Position numbers and translations under genes: made by a program. The notes beneath the pieces were generated by a model that made no database searches, was not told the origin of the DNA, and was given only the letters and a program-made list of their open reading frames with translations. DNA of 29,361 nucleotides from MGOM01 sp035455265. Its GTDB lineage: Bacteria > Chloroflexota > Anaerolineae > Anaerolineales > E44-bin32. Positions 1 to 9,229 of this stretch are shown here, one piece after another (position 1 is the stretch's first letter; each line of letters begins with the position of its first letter). The DNA is taken from positions 1 to 29,361 of the forward strand of contig DATIFK010000024.1 in assembly GCA_035455265.1 (NCBI GenBank). The letters run 5' to 3'.

Positions 1-19
1 AAGCGGTAGGGCGGCAGGT

Positions 20-91
20 GTAGGGGCACGGCATCCCCCACGACGGGCAGATTCCCGGCGATGGTAGGGGCACGGCATGCCGTGCCCCTAC
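20..91. repeat. 28-bp perfect palindrome (64-91) with a truncated half copy (20-34)
   Basis: Positions 64-91 are a perfect inverted repeat. The outer arm is GTAGGGGC, then ACG, with the core GCATGC at the centre. Positions 20-34 repeat the left arm through the start of the core and then diverge, so they look like a half copy. The full element recurs at 19704-19731 and, with altered inner arms, at 9351-9378. It lies downstream of the minus-strand LysM/M23 gene, so it could act as a hairpin at the transcript end, but there is no T-tract. It is best described as an interspersed palindromic repeat. Confidence 0.85.
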
Positions 92-130
92 TGATATCTG
101 AAAGCTGGCGGCTGGCCGGCTGGCAGCCGC
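92..130. repeat. degenerate 7-nt-period repeat
   Basis: A short run of CTG-containing units (AAGCTGG, CGGCTGG, CCGGCTGG) sits just downstream of the stop codon of the LysM/M23 gene. It resembles the larger heptamer arrays at 9486-9548 and 25293-25369. The period is less regular here, so this is a weak member of the family. Confidence 0.55.
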
Positions 131-133
131 TTG

Positions 134-1300
134 CTACGGCAGGACGTCCCACGGGTTGACGAAACCGTCCCCGTAGCGCACTTCGAAGTGAAGGTGCGAA
201 CCGGAGCAGTTGCCGGTGCAGCCCATCAGGCCGATCAAGTTGCCCTGGAAGACCGCCTGGCCGCAGCCGACGTTGACCTGGCTGAGGTGGGCGTAGAGCG
301 TCTGCCAGTCGTTGCCGTGGTCGATGACGACGACTTGACCGTAGCCATAATTGTTCCAACCGGCGTAGACCACCACGCCCGAGTCGGAGGCGACGATGCC
401 GTGGCCGGTGTCCCCGGCGATGTCGATGGCCGGGTGGCCGAGCGAGGGGTTGTAGTCGTAGCCGGACAAATAGTGCAGGGGCGTTGGCCAGATGAACGAG
501 CCGGTGCCCGTCGGTCCGTCGTAGATCGACCCGCAAGCCCCCGGGCCGAGGATGCGGGCGACGGCCGGGTTGGCCCGGGTGATGCGCGGCCGGTAGAGCG
601 TGGAGACCTCGCGCTTGCCTCCTGGGATCACCAGGAGCGTCCCGGGCGCGATCGACGGGTTGTTGATGTCCATCTCGGGGTCGAGATGGTTGCCGGGCCA
701 ATCCACGATGTCCTCGGCCGTCACACCGAAGAAATCCGCCACCTTGGCCAGGCTCTCGCCGGCGATCCAGCTGTGCGACGTGCCGTCGACCGGGAGGACG
801 TTCAGCTCCTGGCCCGGTTGCAGGTTGTGCGGGTCATCCGCCAGCACATCGTAGTTACCCCAAAGCAGCGTCTCCGGCTTCAGACCGAACTTCTCGGCGA
901 TGCCGAAGAGCGAGTCCCCGGACTGGACCACGTACTTGAGGACATCCAGCCGCGGTCGGCTCGGGATCTCGGTATGTCCGTCGACCTTGCGCTGGACGAT
1001 CGGAGAAAGGAGCGGCCCACCGGAGAACGGCGGCAGGTCCGCCAGCTCGATCGTGGAGGCTGCAGAGGTCGCCGAAGCGGGCTGATTGAGACCGCCGGCT
1101 CCCGACGGTCTAGGGAAGGATACGAAACCGGAGCGTCCGAGCAGGACTCCGAAGACCACCAGCGCCGCCACCGCGAGGTGAAGGGCGTAGCGCTGGACCC
1201 CTGCCTTCCAGCCCCGGCTCTCCAGATACGCCCAGAGCCCGCGGGGGCGGTCCCCGTTACGCGCAGGGCGTGGGGCGGATGGCGTTTCGTCTGGGGGCAT
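134..1300 (-). CDS. LysM domain / M23 family metallopeptidase, membrane-anchored
   Basis: This is a 388-residue envelope protein likely to cut peptidoglycan cross-links or stems outside the membrane. A basic, proline-rich N-terminus is followed by one membrane segment at about 38-55. Two LysM-like peptidoglycan-binding modules lie at about 121-170 and 175-226. A C-terminal M23 (LytM/gamma-glycyl endopeptidase) domain spans about 270-388. Zinc-ligand candidates are H289 and D293 (H-P-A-I-D, with alanine where the family usually has glycine) and the H369-L-H371 pair, with H338 in the YAHLS motif. It ends with the same VNPWxVLP tail as its paralogue at 1562-2623. A promoter at 1321-1349 gives it its own short leader. 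The ATG has no clear Shine-Dalgarno. The domain call is strong; the exact substrate is unknown. Confidence 0.9.
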   Translation of the reverse strand: MPPDETPSAPRPARNGDRPRGLWAYLESRGWKAGVQRYALHLAVAALVVFGVLLGRSGFVSFPRPSGAGGLNQPASATSAASTIELADLPPFSGGPLLSPIVQRKVDGHTEIPSRPRLDVLKYVVQSGDSLFGIAEKFGLKPETLLWGNYDVLADDPHNLQPGQELNVLPVDGTSHSWIAGESLAKVADFFGVTAEDIVDWPGNHLDPEMDINNPSIAPGTLLVIPGGKREVSTLYRPRITRANPAVARILGPGACGSIYDGPTGTGSFIWPTPLHYLSGYDYNPSLGHPAIDIAGDTGHGIVASDSGVVVYAGWNNYGYGQVVVIDHGNDWQTLYAHLSQVNVGCGQAVFQGNLIGLMGCTGNCSGSHLHFEVRYGDGFVNPWDVLP

Positions 1301-1320
1301 CGTGGGGGGCCTGGTCCGGC

Positions 1321-1349
1321 ATGCTAACAGCCCGGAGGGTACAAGTCAA
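1321..1349 (-). promoter_or_regulatory. sigma-70-type promoter for the LysM/M23 gene at 134-1300
   Basis: On the minus strand the -35 box TTGACT (1344-1349) and the -10 box TAGCAT (1321-1326) are separated by exactly 17 nt. Transcription would start near 1314, leaving only about 13 nt before the ATG at 1300. That fits the lack of a Shine-Dalgarno sequence there. Found by eye only. Confidence 0.65.
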
Positions 1350-1393
1350 GTTGGGGTTATGTTGCGTGACAAGACGGCTTCCAAGGGGGATCC

Positions 1394-1468
1394 GGCTGTC
1401 AGCCGTCAGCTCTCGGGTGCCCGCTATCCGCTATCCGCTATCCGCTTTCCGCGTTCCGCTTTCCGCTG
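1394..1468. repeat. 7-nt-period repeat array
   Basis: Seven consecutive heptamers of the form CCGCTAT or CCGCTTT (one CCGCGTT) occupy 1421-1468. They are preceded at 1394-1410 by GTCAGCC-type units. The rest of the gap between the two LysM/M23 genes (1301-1561) holds the promoter at 1321-1349 and no open frame that looks coding. Confidence 0.85.
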
Positions 1469-1561
1469 TTGGCTGGTGGAACCCGACCATGCAATCGAGG
1501 TTGCCTGGAGGGATTGCGGCCGGTCGAAGCGGATGGCGGAAGGCTGGTGGGGGACGGCTGC

Positions 1562-2623
1562 TTAGGGCAGCACGAACCAGGGATTCACAAACCCGTCCTC
1601 GAAGCGGGTTTCGAAGTGCAGGTGAGGGCCGGTCGAGTTGCCGGTCGAGCCGGCGAAGCCGATCGTCTGCCCCTGGCCGACGCTCTCCCCGCAGCTGACG
1701 CGCACCGAAGTCAAGTGCCCGTAGACGGTCTGCCAGCCGTTGCCATGATCGATCATGACCATGTTGCCGTAGCCGGTGGTCGCCCATCCGGCGAAGACGA
1801 TGACGCCGCCGTCCGCGGCCCACACGCTGTCGCCGACGCCGGCGGCGATGTCGATGCCGAGGTGGCCGGACCAGTAGTCGTTGCCGGAAATGTAGTGGTT
1901 GTTGCTCGGCCAGATGAACCCGCCGGTTCCCACGGCGCCGCTGGAGAAGTCACCCGAGCAGCCGCCGGGGCCGTAGGCCATGCCGACACCGGCGCGACCG
2001 CGGGCGATGGTCGGCACAAACCAGGAGCGGAAGGCGCGCTTGCCCTCCGGCACGATCAACCACGTGCCCTCCTGGACGACCGGGTGATCGGGATCGAGGT
2101 TGTTGCTCGGCCAATCAACGATGTTCGAGACGTCGACTCCGAAAAAGTCGGCGACCGACTTGAGGCTGTCGCCTGGCTTCCATTCGTAGTACGTGCCGTC
2201 GATCGGCAGGATGTTGAGCTCCTGGCCGGGACGGAGCATTTCGGGATTGTCGTCCAGGGTTTCGAAGTTGCCCCACAGGACCGTCTCCGGTTTGATGCCG
2301 AATCGGTCGGCGATGCTGAAGACCGAATCCCCCTCCTGGACGGTGTAGCGCAGCACGTTGATGCGGGCCCGCTGGAGGATCTCGGTACGCGGTTCGGCGC
2401 GGCGCGAGACGGCGGCGTCCGGCGGGCCGACTTCGAAGGCTGGCAGGGAAACTTCGACGGGCGCCGCCGGGGCGTCGGCGGCGGGTGCCGGCGAGGTCGG
2501 GGCGCTCGAGGCGTGGACATTCATCCACGCTCCCCCGACCGCGAAAAGCAGACCGGCGACCGCGAGGATCGCCGGGGTCGACGCTCTGAGCCGGCCGCCT
2601 GCCAGGAGTTGACGCAACCGCAC
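1562..2623 (-). CDS. LysM domain / M23 family metallopeptidase, paralogue of the 134-1300 product
   Basis: This 353-residue protein has the same plan as its neighbour. One N-terminal membrane or signal segment lies at about 17-36, followed by an Ala-Pro-rich linker. LysM modules lie at about 91-140 and 145-192. The M23 domain spans about 235-353, with H254-L-G-I-D258 (canonical HxGxD), H303 and H334-L-H336. It is expected to hydrolyse peptidoglycan cross-bridges outside the membrane. The start is a GTG that directly abuts the TAG of rho, with AGGAG about 9 nt upstream, so the two genes are probably cotranscribed and translationally coupled. The central modules match the 134-1300 product closely enough to indicate tandem duplication. 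Confidence 0.9.
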   Translation of the reverse strand: MRLRQLLAGGRLRASTPAILAVAGLLFAVGGAWMNVHASSAPTSPAPAADAPAAPVEVSLPAFEVGPPDAAVSRRAEPRTEILQRARINVLRYTVQEGDSVFSIADRFGIKPETVLWGNFETLDDNPEMLRPGQELNILPIDGTYYEWKPGDSLKSVADFFGVDVSNIVDWPSNNLDPDHPVVQEGTWLIVPEGKRAFRSWFVPTIARGRAGVGMAYGPGGCSGDFSSGAVGTGGFIWPSNNHYISGNDYWSGHLGIDIAAGVGDSVWAADGGVIVFAGWATTGYGNMVMIDHGNGWQTVYGHLTSVRVSCGESVGQGQTIGFAGSTGNSTGPHLHFETRFEDGFVNPWFVLP

Positions 2624-3901
<1,278 letters not shown>

Positions 3902-4064
3902 GCAGTGGACTCCGTGATGGGCCCTCCCCGCTCCGGCGCGGGCGCGCCGACCGGCGGGACCTCCGGGGTGTCAATACGCGCGGTCTCAGGGACAATAGTC
4001 TCGCAAGGCGTCGTCTGATGTAAAACTCGGCAGGGGGATTGCCTGGGGACTTCTCTTGCGCCGC

Positions 4065-4093
4065 ATTATAGCATGCCCCCCACCATGGCGCAA
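4065..4093 (-). promoter_or_regulatory. extended -10 promoter for rho
   Basis: On the minus strand the -10 box is a perfect TATAAT (4065-4070) preceded by TGC, making an extended -10. A TTGCGC -35 box (4088-4093) lies 17 nt upstream. The predicted start near 4058 gives rho a leader of about 157 nt (3902-4058). That leader is GC-rich, and no named regulatory RNA was recognised in it. Confidence 0.75.
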
Positions 4094-4102
4094 GGCGGAT
4101 GC

Positions 4103-4180
4103 CCAGTCTCCAGTTTCCAGTTTCCAGTGGGAGACGACGCCCGGGTTACTCCGACTGGGAACTGGAGAGGGAACTGGGAA
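4103..4180. repeat. 7-nt-period repeats in two patches
   Basis: Units of CCAGTTT/CCAGTCT occupy 4103-4130. A second, inverted patch with GGGAACT/GGAACTGG units occupies about 4153-4180 and ends at the cdsA stop codon. The remaining part of 3902-4183 is the rho leader and promoter. Confidence 0.8.
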
Positions 4181-4183
4181 CAC

Positions 4184-5002
4184 CTATCGGGTCATCGCCT
4201 GGACCAAGTAGTACCCCAGGACCCCCGCCCACACCCACGAGTCGAGGCGATCCAGCGCGCCGCCATGGCCGGGCAGCAAGGTTCCCGAGTCCTTGATCTG
4301 GACCTCGCGCTTGATCATGCTGATGCCGAGGTCACCGAGCGTCGTGAAGACTCCCAGGACGACCCCGAGCACCAAACCTCGCTCCGGCGTGACCGAGGCG
4401 GATGGTCCGGCGGCCACTCCCCACAGCGCTGCAAACCCCGCCCCGGCCGCGGCGGCGCCGACGATGCCGGCTAGGTAGCCCTCCCAGGACTTCTTCGGGC
4501 TCAGGCGCGGCGCCAGCCGGTGCCGCCCGATGGCGCGCCCAACGAAGTAGGCGGCCGAGTCGCCGACCCACACCGAGGGCAGCGCCGTCAACAGCCACCA
4601 CAAACCATCCGGCAGCGAGCGCAGCGAGACCATGTAGGCCCCGATCCAACCCAGGTAGGCGACCCCGGCCAGGCTGACGGCGAAATCGGTTCCCGAACGG
4701 GGTGCGCCGCGCTCGTAGTCGAACTGGTGCCAGGCCATCAATCCCAGGGCGGCCAGCGCCAGCAGCGCCGGCCCGCTGCCGAACCCATCCGCCTGACGTC
4801 CCAGAACGAGGCCGGCCACGGCGGCGGCCATCAGGAAGGTCGCCGGCCGCAGAGACTGGGAGCGAAACAGGGCGGCGAACTCGGCCGCTGCAAGGGCCAG
4901 GATCAGCGCCACCCCCGCGGCGAAGATCCATCCACCCGCCGCCACGATGGCGAACGCCGTCGGCAGCAGGATGACGACGACGACGATCCGCTCGTTGAGC
5001 AT
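4184..5002 (-). CDS. cdsA: phosphatidate cytidylyltransferase
   Basis: CdsA makes CDP-diacylglycerol from phosphatidic acid and CTP in the cytoplasmic membrane, the branch point for phospholipids. The 272-residue form has several hydrophobic segments. The C-terminal family signature is at about 228-254: S-x-x-K-R, then K-D-S-G, then P-G-H-G-G-x-x-D-R-x-D. The open frame extends upstream to a TTG at 5059 inside uppS. I chose the ATG at 5000-5002 because it lies 1 nt after the uppS stop (TGAGATG) and yields the usual N-terminus of the family. There is no good Shine-Dalgarno, so translation is probably coupled to uppS. It is the last gene of the rpsB-to-cdsA block. Confidence 0.95.
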   Translation of the reverse strand: MLNERIVVVVILLPTAFAIVAAGGWIFAAGVALILALAAAEFAALFRSQSLRPATFLMAAAVAGLVLGRQADGFGSGPALLALAALGLMAWHQFDYERGAPRSGTDFAVSLAGVAYLGWIGAYMVSLRSLPDGLWWLLTALPSVWVGDSAAYFVGRAIGRHRLAPRLSPKKSWEGYLAGIVGAAAAGAGFAALWGVAAGPSASVTPERGLVLGVVLGVFTTLGDLGISMIKREVQIKDSGTLLPGHGGALDRLDSWVWAGVLGYYLVQAMTR

Positions 5003-5003
5003 C

Positions 5004-5735
5004 TCAACCCGGAGGGACGGGTTGCTCCACCCGGCCAAAACGGCGTTCGCGCCGGGCAAATTCCCACAACGCCTCGAGCAATTCCTCCCGTCCGAAGTCC
5101 GGCCAGTATGTCGGGGTGACGTACAGCTCGGCGTACGCCCCCTGCCAGATCAGGAAGTTCGAGACGCGCAGCTCCCCCGAAGTGCGGATGATCAGATCAG
5201 GGTCCGGCGAGGCGGAGGTGAACAAGTAGCGGTGGACCAGGTCTTCGTCGACCTCGTCCGGGTCCACCCCGTCGGCCAACATCTGGCGGATGGCGTGGAT
5301 GATCTCGTCGCGCCCTCCGTAGTTCCAGGCGATGTTCAGCACCAGGCGCGTGTTGTTGCGCGTGAGCTCGACGGCGCTGCGAACCTTCTCTTGCAGCGCC
5401 GGCGCCAGCCCTTCCAGGCGGCCGATGTGGCGCAGCTGGACCCCGTTGGAGTGAAGCTCCTGGAGCTCGCGGTCGATGACGTCTTCCAGGATATTCATCA
5501 GGCCGCGCACCTCGTCGGGCGGGCGGCTCCAGTTCTCGGTGGAGAAGGCGTAGATCGTCAGGTAGCGCACGCCGAACTCGACGCAGGCCTCGAGCACGCG
5601 GCGCAGATTGTCGACCCCGGCGCGGTGGCCGGCCAGGCGCGGCAGGCCGCGGGCGCGTGCCCAGCGGCCGTTGCCGTCCATGATGACGGCCACATGCTGC
5701 GGGACTTTGGCGGGGATCTCGGTGGACTTGCCCAC
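5004..5735 (-). CDS. uppS: isoprenyl transferase (undecaprenyl diphosphate synthase)
   Basis: This cis-prenyltransferase condenses isopentenyl diphosphate onto farnesyl diphosphate to make the undecaprenyl carrier for cell-wall synthesis. The 243-residue protein is the usual length. It shows the DGNGRWA motif at 20-26 with catalytic D20, the HRAG segment at 37-40, and the RTSGELR motif at 184-190 that binds isopentenyl diphosphate. The start is a GTG at 5733-5735, 23 nt after the frr stop, and no better start was found. It overlaps no neighbour and is followed after 1 nt by cdsA, the standard gene order in many bacteria. Chain length, and so the name, rests on context. Confidence 0.95.
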   Translation of the reverse strand: MGKSTEIPAKVPQHVAVIMDGNGRWARARGLPRLAGHRAGVDNLRRVLEACVEFGVRYLTIYAFSTENWSRPPDEVRGLMNILEDVIDRELQELHSNGVQLRHIGRLEGLAPALQEKVRSAVELTRNNTRLVLNIAWNYGGRDEIIHAIRQMLADGVDPDEVDEDLVHRYLFTSASPDPDLIIRTSGELRVSNFLIWQGAYAELYVTPTYWPDFGREELLEALWEFARRERRFGRVEQPVPPG

Positions 5736-5758
5736 GACGAATCCGCGGCGAGGCCGAT

Positions 5759-6316
5759 TCAGACCTCGAGGACCTCGCTCTCCTTGCGTTCGGCGGCTTT
5801 GGTGATCCGGTCGATGTGCTCGTCGGTGATCTTCTGGAGTTCCTGCTCGCCGCGCTTGAGATCATCTTCGGAGATGACCTTCTCGCGTTCGAACTCGCGA
5901 AGATCGTTGTGCACGTCGCGCCGCACGTTGCGCACCGCCACGCGCGCCTCTTCCGATCGGCTGTGGACTATCTTGACCAGCTCCCGACGCCGCTCCTCGG
6001 TCAGGGGCGGGATGGCCAGGCGGATGAGCTTGCCGTCATTGCCCGGCGTCAGGCCCAGGTCGGAGGCCTGAATGGCCCGCTCGATATCCTTCAGGCTGGC
6101 CTGATCGAACGGCCGGATGGTCAGGAGCCGCGGCTCGGGCGCCGAAATGGTCGCCAGCTGCTGCAGGGGCGTTGGGCTGCCGTAGTACTCCACCAACAGC
6201 CGCTCCACGAGCGCCGGCGAGGCGCGGCCCGTACGAATGGTCGCCAGATCGTCTTCCAGGGACCGCACGGCCCCCTTCATACGCGTCGCAGCTTCCGCCA
6301 AGGCCTCATTGACCAT
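5759..6316 (-). CDS. frr: ribosome recycling factor
   Basis: Frr works with EF-G to split post-termination ribosomes. The 185-residue protein is full length, beginning MVNEALAEAATRMKGAV and carrying the expected central ETLTEERRRELVK-like segment (here PPLTEERRRELVK). The ATG has AGGAG 8 nt upstream, and a 12-bp palindrome GGAGACGTCTCC (6317-6328) lies right before it. In most genomes frr follows pyrH within a few tens of bases. Here a 345-nt gap separates them, and the gap holds a copy of the 49-bp repeat also found upstream of the rpsB promoter. Confidence 0.97.
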   Translation of the reverse strand: MVNEALAEAATRMKGAVRSLEDDLATIRTGRASPALVERLLVEYYGSPTPLQQLATISAPEPRLLTIRPFDQASLKDIERAIQASDLGLTPGNDGKLIRLAIPPLTEERRRELVKIVHSRSEEARVAVRNVRRDVHNDLREFEREKVISEDDLKRGEQELQKITDEHIDRITKAAERKESEVLEV

Positions 6317-6661
6317 GGGAGACGTCTCCTGCTCGGGACCTGCGGCGGCCCGAGGGGATCCCGGGGCCCCAAGGATAGCCCAAAACTCCCGATTTGCGTA
6401 GCGGCTGCCTGCTCAGATGCACAAAGATCAAGGCCTTGCCGGGGATCCCCTCCGGGACGCGAACCGCGGTCGCGAAGCATCCCGCGAGGGACTTGGAGCC
6501 CGAAACGCATCCAGGGGTACGTTAGGCGAGAGGGCCGCCCGAGCCGGGCGGTGCGACAAATGCGGCGTCGCGCTTGTCTTGCGCGCTCTGCCGCACTTCG
6601 GGATCTTCTGCAGCGTAGGCGACCACCAAGCTAGCGGCGGGGGCTGGCGGCCGGGAGCTAT
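6317..6661. other. 345-nt gene-free gap between pyrH and frr with repeat copy A
   Basis: The repeat at 6437-6485 matches 9230-9278 at 47 of 49 positions. Weaker similarity runs on to about 6530. No open frame here looks coding. A weak -10-like TATCCT lies upstream of frr on the minus strand, but I could not find a matching -35. The gap probably results from insertion into an otherwise tight operon. Confidence 0.7.
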
Positions 6662-7378
6662 CTACGCCGCGATCTTGGTCCCGACCGACTCGCCCTGGAC
6701 GGCCCGCACCAGGCTTCCCGGCTGCCAGAGATCGAGCACCAGAATCGGCAGCTCGTTGTCCATGCACAGGGAGATGGCGGTGCTGTCCATGAACTCCAGG
6801 CGTCGGTTGAGGGCCTCGATGTAGGTCAGGCGGTCGAAGCGGCGGGCCGAAGGGACTTTCTTGGGATCCGACTCGTAGACGCCGTCAACCTTGGTGGCCT
6901 TGATGACCACTTTGGCGTCGATTTCCATCGCCCGCAGCGCCGCGGCAGTGTCGGTGGAGAAGTAGGGGTTGCCCGTGCCGCCGCCCAGGATGACGACGCG
7001 CCCCTTTTCCAGATGGCGGATGGCGCGCCGCCGGATGTACGGCTCGGCGACGGCCCGCATTTCGATGGCGGTCATCACCCGCGTGATGACCGAAGCGCGC
7101 TCGAGGGCGTCCTGGAGCGCCAGCGAGTTCATGACCGTGCCGACCATGCCCATGTAGTCGGCGGTGGCTCGCTCCATGCCGCGCTGAATGCCTTCCCGGC
7201 CGCGCCACAGGTTGCCGGCGCCGATGACGACCGCCACCTGCACGCCCAGGCCGGCGACCTCCTGGACCTTGGCGGCGACCTCGTCGGCGCGGGCCGGGTC
7301 GATCCCGAAGCCCTGCGGGCCGGCCAGTGCCTCGCCGCCGAGCTTGAGCAGGATGCGTGGGTAGACCGGTGCGGGCAT
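6662..7378 (-). CDS. pyrH: UMP kinase
   Basis: PyrH phosphorylates UMP to UDP with ATP, feeding pyrimidine nucleotide and nucleotide-sugar synthesis. It belongs to the amino-acid kinase fold and acts as a hexamer. The 238-residue form shows KLGGEAL at 12-18, VIGAGNLWRG at 51-60, and the family segment MGMVGTVMNSLALQDAL starting near 76. The frame is open upstream to a TTG at 7414. I chose the ATG at 7376-7378, which starts MPAPVYPRILLKLGG and has GGGAGG about 10 nt upstream. It follows tsf after a 57-nt gap that contains a perfect hairpin. Confidence 0.97.
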   Translation of the reverse strand: MPAPVYPRILLKLGGEALAGPQGFGIDPARADEVAAKVQEVAGLGVQVAVVIGAGNLWRGREGIQRGMERATADYMGMVGTVMNSLALQDALERASVITRVMTAIEMRAVAEPYIRRRAIRHLEKGRVVILGGGTGNPYFSTDTAAALRAMEIDAKVVIKATKVDGVYESDPKKVPSARRFDRLTYIEALNRRLEFMDSTAISLCMDNELPILVLDLWQPGSLVRAVQGESVGTKIAA

Positions 7379-7404
7379 GCTCCCCTGACCTCCCGGCGAT
7401 ACAC

Positions 7405-7432
7405 ATCGGGCCAACCGTCTGGTTGGCCCGAT
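7405..7432 (-). terminator. perfect 12-bp hairpin between tsf and pyrH
   Basis: The arms ATCGGGCCAACC (7405-7416) and its reverse complement (7421-7432) enclose a GTCT loop. It starts just 3 nt after the tsf stop. There is no T-tract on the minus strand, so full intrinsic termination is unlikely. Partial attenuation or transcript stabilisation between tsf and pyrH is an alternative. Confidence 0.6.
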
Positions 7433-7435
7433 CGC

Positions 7436-8038
7436 CTAGCTGTCTTCTTCGCCCACCGTCCAGCGTACGAAGCGCCGGACGGTGACATTCTCGCCCGTCG
7501 TGGCGATCATCTCCTGCAACATCTCGCCCAACGTGCGCGCCTCATCCCGAATGTACGGTTGCTGGAGAAGGCAGGTCTCGGCCAGGAACTTGTCCAGGCG
7601 CCCGGCGATGATCTGCTCGATGACCGCCGCGGGCTTGCCCTCGGCCTGCGCCTGGCGGCGCGCCTCGGCGCGCTCCTCCTCCACCACCTCGGCCGGGACG
7701 TCCTCCGGCCGCACCCAGCGCGGCGAAGCCGCCGCTACCTGCAGGGCGACCTCGTGGGCGAAGGTGCGGAACTCCTTGGTGCGCGCCACGAAGTCCGTCT
7801 CGCAGTTGACCTCGACCATCACGCCGACGCGGCCGTCGCCGTGGCTGTAGATGTCGAGCACACCGTTGAGCGTCTCGCGCCCGGACTTCTTGGCGGCCGC
7901 CGCCAGCCCGCGCTCCCGCAACTGGGCGGCGGCTTGCTCCAGATCGCCGCCGCTCGCTTCCAGGGCGTCGCGGCAGTCCTTGACGCCGGCTCCGGTCAGC
8001 TCGCGGAGTTGCTTGACCAGTTCGATGGCGACGGCCAT
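7436..8038 (-). CDS. tsf: translation elongation factor Ts (short form)
   Basis: EF-Ts is the nucleotide exchange factor for EF-Tu. At 200 residues this is the short form also found in Thermus and other lineages, with one core repeat rather than the longer E. coli type. The N-terminal UBA-like helices carry the first signature LRELTGAGVKDCRDAL (11-26). The second signature VEVNCETDFVAR is at 76-87. The ATG overlaps the rpsB stop by one base (TGATG), so translation is coupled to S2. Confidence 0.97.
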   Translation of the reverse strand: MAVAIELVKQLRELTGAGVKDCRDALEASGGDLEQAAAQLRERGLAAAAKKSGRETLNGVLDIYSHGDGRVGVMVEVNCETDFVARTKEFRTFAHEVALQVAAASPRWVRPEDVPAEVVEEERAEARRQAQAEGKPAAVIEQIIAGRLDKFLAETCLLQQPYIRDEARTLGEMLQEMIATTGENVTVRRFVRWTVGEEDS

Positions 8039-8982
8039 CAGCGCTCCTCGGCCGGTGGCGGAGCTTCGGCCGGCTCGGGCGCCTCGGCCTCGGCGGCGGC
8101 CTTGCCCTTATCGTCGTCAACCAGGCCGGCGGCCTTGGTCCAGTCGGCCATCAACTCCTCGTCGAAGGCGCCGCTCTGCAGCTTGGCCAGGGTCGCCTCA
8201 CCCAACAGCTCTTCGTCCGTCTTCTCGGGTTCGTCGGCCGCGCGGCGCTTGGCCTCGTCCGCCGGAAGTCCCTCGACTTCTTCTTCCGGCAGGTCCTTGC
8301 GCATCGCCTTGCCTTCCAGCACGGCGTCGGCGATCTTCGCCGTCAACAGCTTGATGGCGCGAATGGCATCGTCGTTCGACGGGATGACGTAGTCCACCCC
8401 GCCCGGATCGCAGTTCGTGTCCACCAGGGCCAGCACCGGGATGTGAAGCAGATTGGCCTCGTGGATGGCCGTCTCCTCGCGACGAACGTCGACGACGAAG
8501 ATCAGGCCCGGCAGCGCCCGCATCGTCCGCAAGCCACCCAGCCGGGAGGCCAGCCGTTCGATCTTGCGCGTCCGCCCCAGGGCTTCCTTTTTGGTGAGCT
8601 TGTCGAACTCGCCGGCGTCGCGGGCCTTCTCCAGGTTGGCGAGTTCTTCGATCCGGCTGTGGATCGTGCGCCAGTTGGTGAGAGTGCCTCCCAGCCAGCG
8701 GCTGTTGACGTAGGCCATGCCGCAGCGAACCGCCTCGGCTTCGATCGTTTCCTGGGCCTGGCGCTTGGTCCCAACGAACAACACGCCGCCGCCGCTCTCG
8801 GCCGTGTTGCGCACCAGCGCGTAGCCGCGGTCGAGCGCCTCGACGGTTTGCTGCAGGTCGATGATGTGGATTCCGTTGCGCTCGGTGAAGATGTAGGGCT
8901 TCATCGCCGGGTTCCACTTGCGGGTTCGGTGACCGAAGTGGACGCCGGTCTCAAGCAGCGCTTTCATGCTGATGACAGCCAT
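8038..8982 (-). CDS. rpsB: 30S ribosomal protein S2 with acidic/Ala-Pro C-terminal extension
   Basis: S2 is a late-assembling protein of the small subunit that helps dock S1. The N-terminus MAVISMKALLETGVHFGHRT and the Lys/Arg-rich segments typical of S2 are present. At 314 residues it is longer than the common 230-260. The extra part is a C-terminal tail rich in Glu, Ala and Pro from about residue 245. The frame is open for 97 more codons upstream, but those read through the leader hairpins and promoter. I chose the ATG at 8980-8982, which has GAGGAGG about 10 nt upstream. It is the first gene of the rpsB-tsf-pyrH-frr-uppS-cdsA block. Confidence 0.96.
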   Translation of the reverse strand: MAVISMKALLETGVHFGHRTRKWNPAMKPYIFTERNGIHIIDLQQTVEALDRGYALVRNTAESGGGVLFVGTKRQAQETIEAEAVRCGMAYVNSRWLGGTLTNWRTIHSRIEELANLEKARDAGEFDKLTKKEALGRTRKIERLASRLGGLRTMRALPGLIFVVDVRREETAIHEANLLHIPVLALVDTNCDPGGVDYVIPSNDDAIRAIKLLTAKIADAVLEGKAMRKDLPEEEVEGLPADEAKRRAADEPEKTDEELLGEATLAKLQSGAFDEELMADWTKAAGLVDDDKGKAAAEAEAPEPAEAPPPAEER

Positions 8983-9106
8983 GGGGGTCGAGCCTCCTCG
9001 CGTTAGGCCTCCGCTTCCGTCCTCCCCGTCCGGAACCCCTCTCGGGCCTCTACAGGCTGGCCGGGGCAGGGGCACGCCCGAACGAGTCGGGAAGCGTGTG
9101 GGATAA

Positions 9107-9160
9107 GCCCCGTGACCGGGGCAGAATATCTCCCGCCAAGAACCGATCCCCTGGCGGGAG
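9107..9160 (-). promoter_or_regulatory. two hairpins at the 5' end of the rpsB leader
   Basis: The predicted rpsB transcript begins near 9163 and runs about 180 nt before the ATG. Its first 55 nt contain a 9-bp stem, CTCCCGCCA (9130-9138) with TGGCGGGAG (9152-9160), and then a 6-bp stem, GCCCCG (9107-9112) with CGGGGC (9117-9122). Leaders of rpsB are sites of S2 feedback control in several bacteria. Whether this one binds S2 is inference. Confidence 0.55.
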
Positions 9161-9169
9161 CGTGCCGTT

Positions 9170-9198
9170 AGTTTACCACGGCCGTCGCGGACCGTCAA
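9170..9198 (-). promoter_or_regulatory. promoter of the rpsB-to-cdsA block
   Basis: TTGACG (-35, 9193-9198) and TAAACT (-10, 9170-9175) lie on the minus strand with exactly 17 nt between them. This is the best-formed promoter upstream of rpsB and the obvious start for the translation/envelope operon. Confidence 0.8.
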
Positions 9199-9229
9199 AG
9201 GGGCCGGACTCCAAGATTGTTCATTGCCC

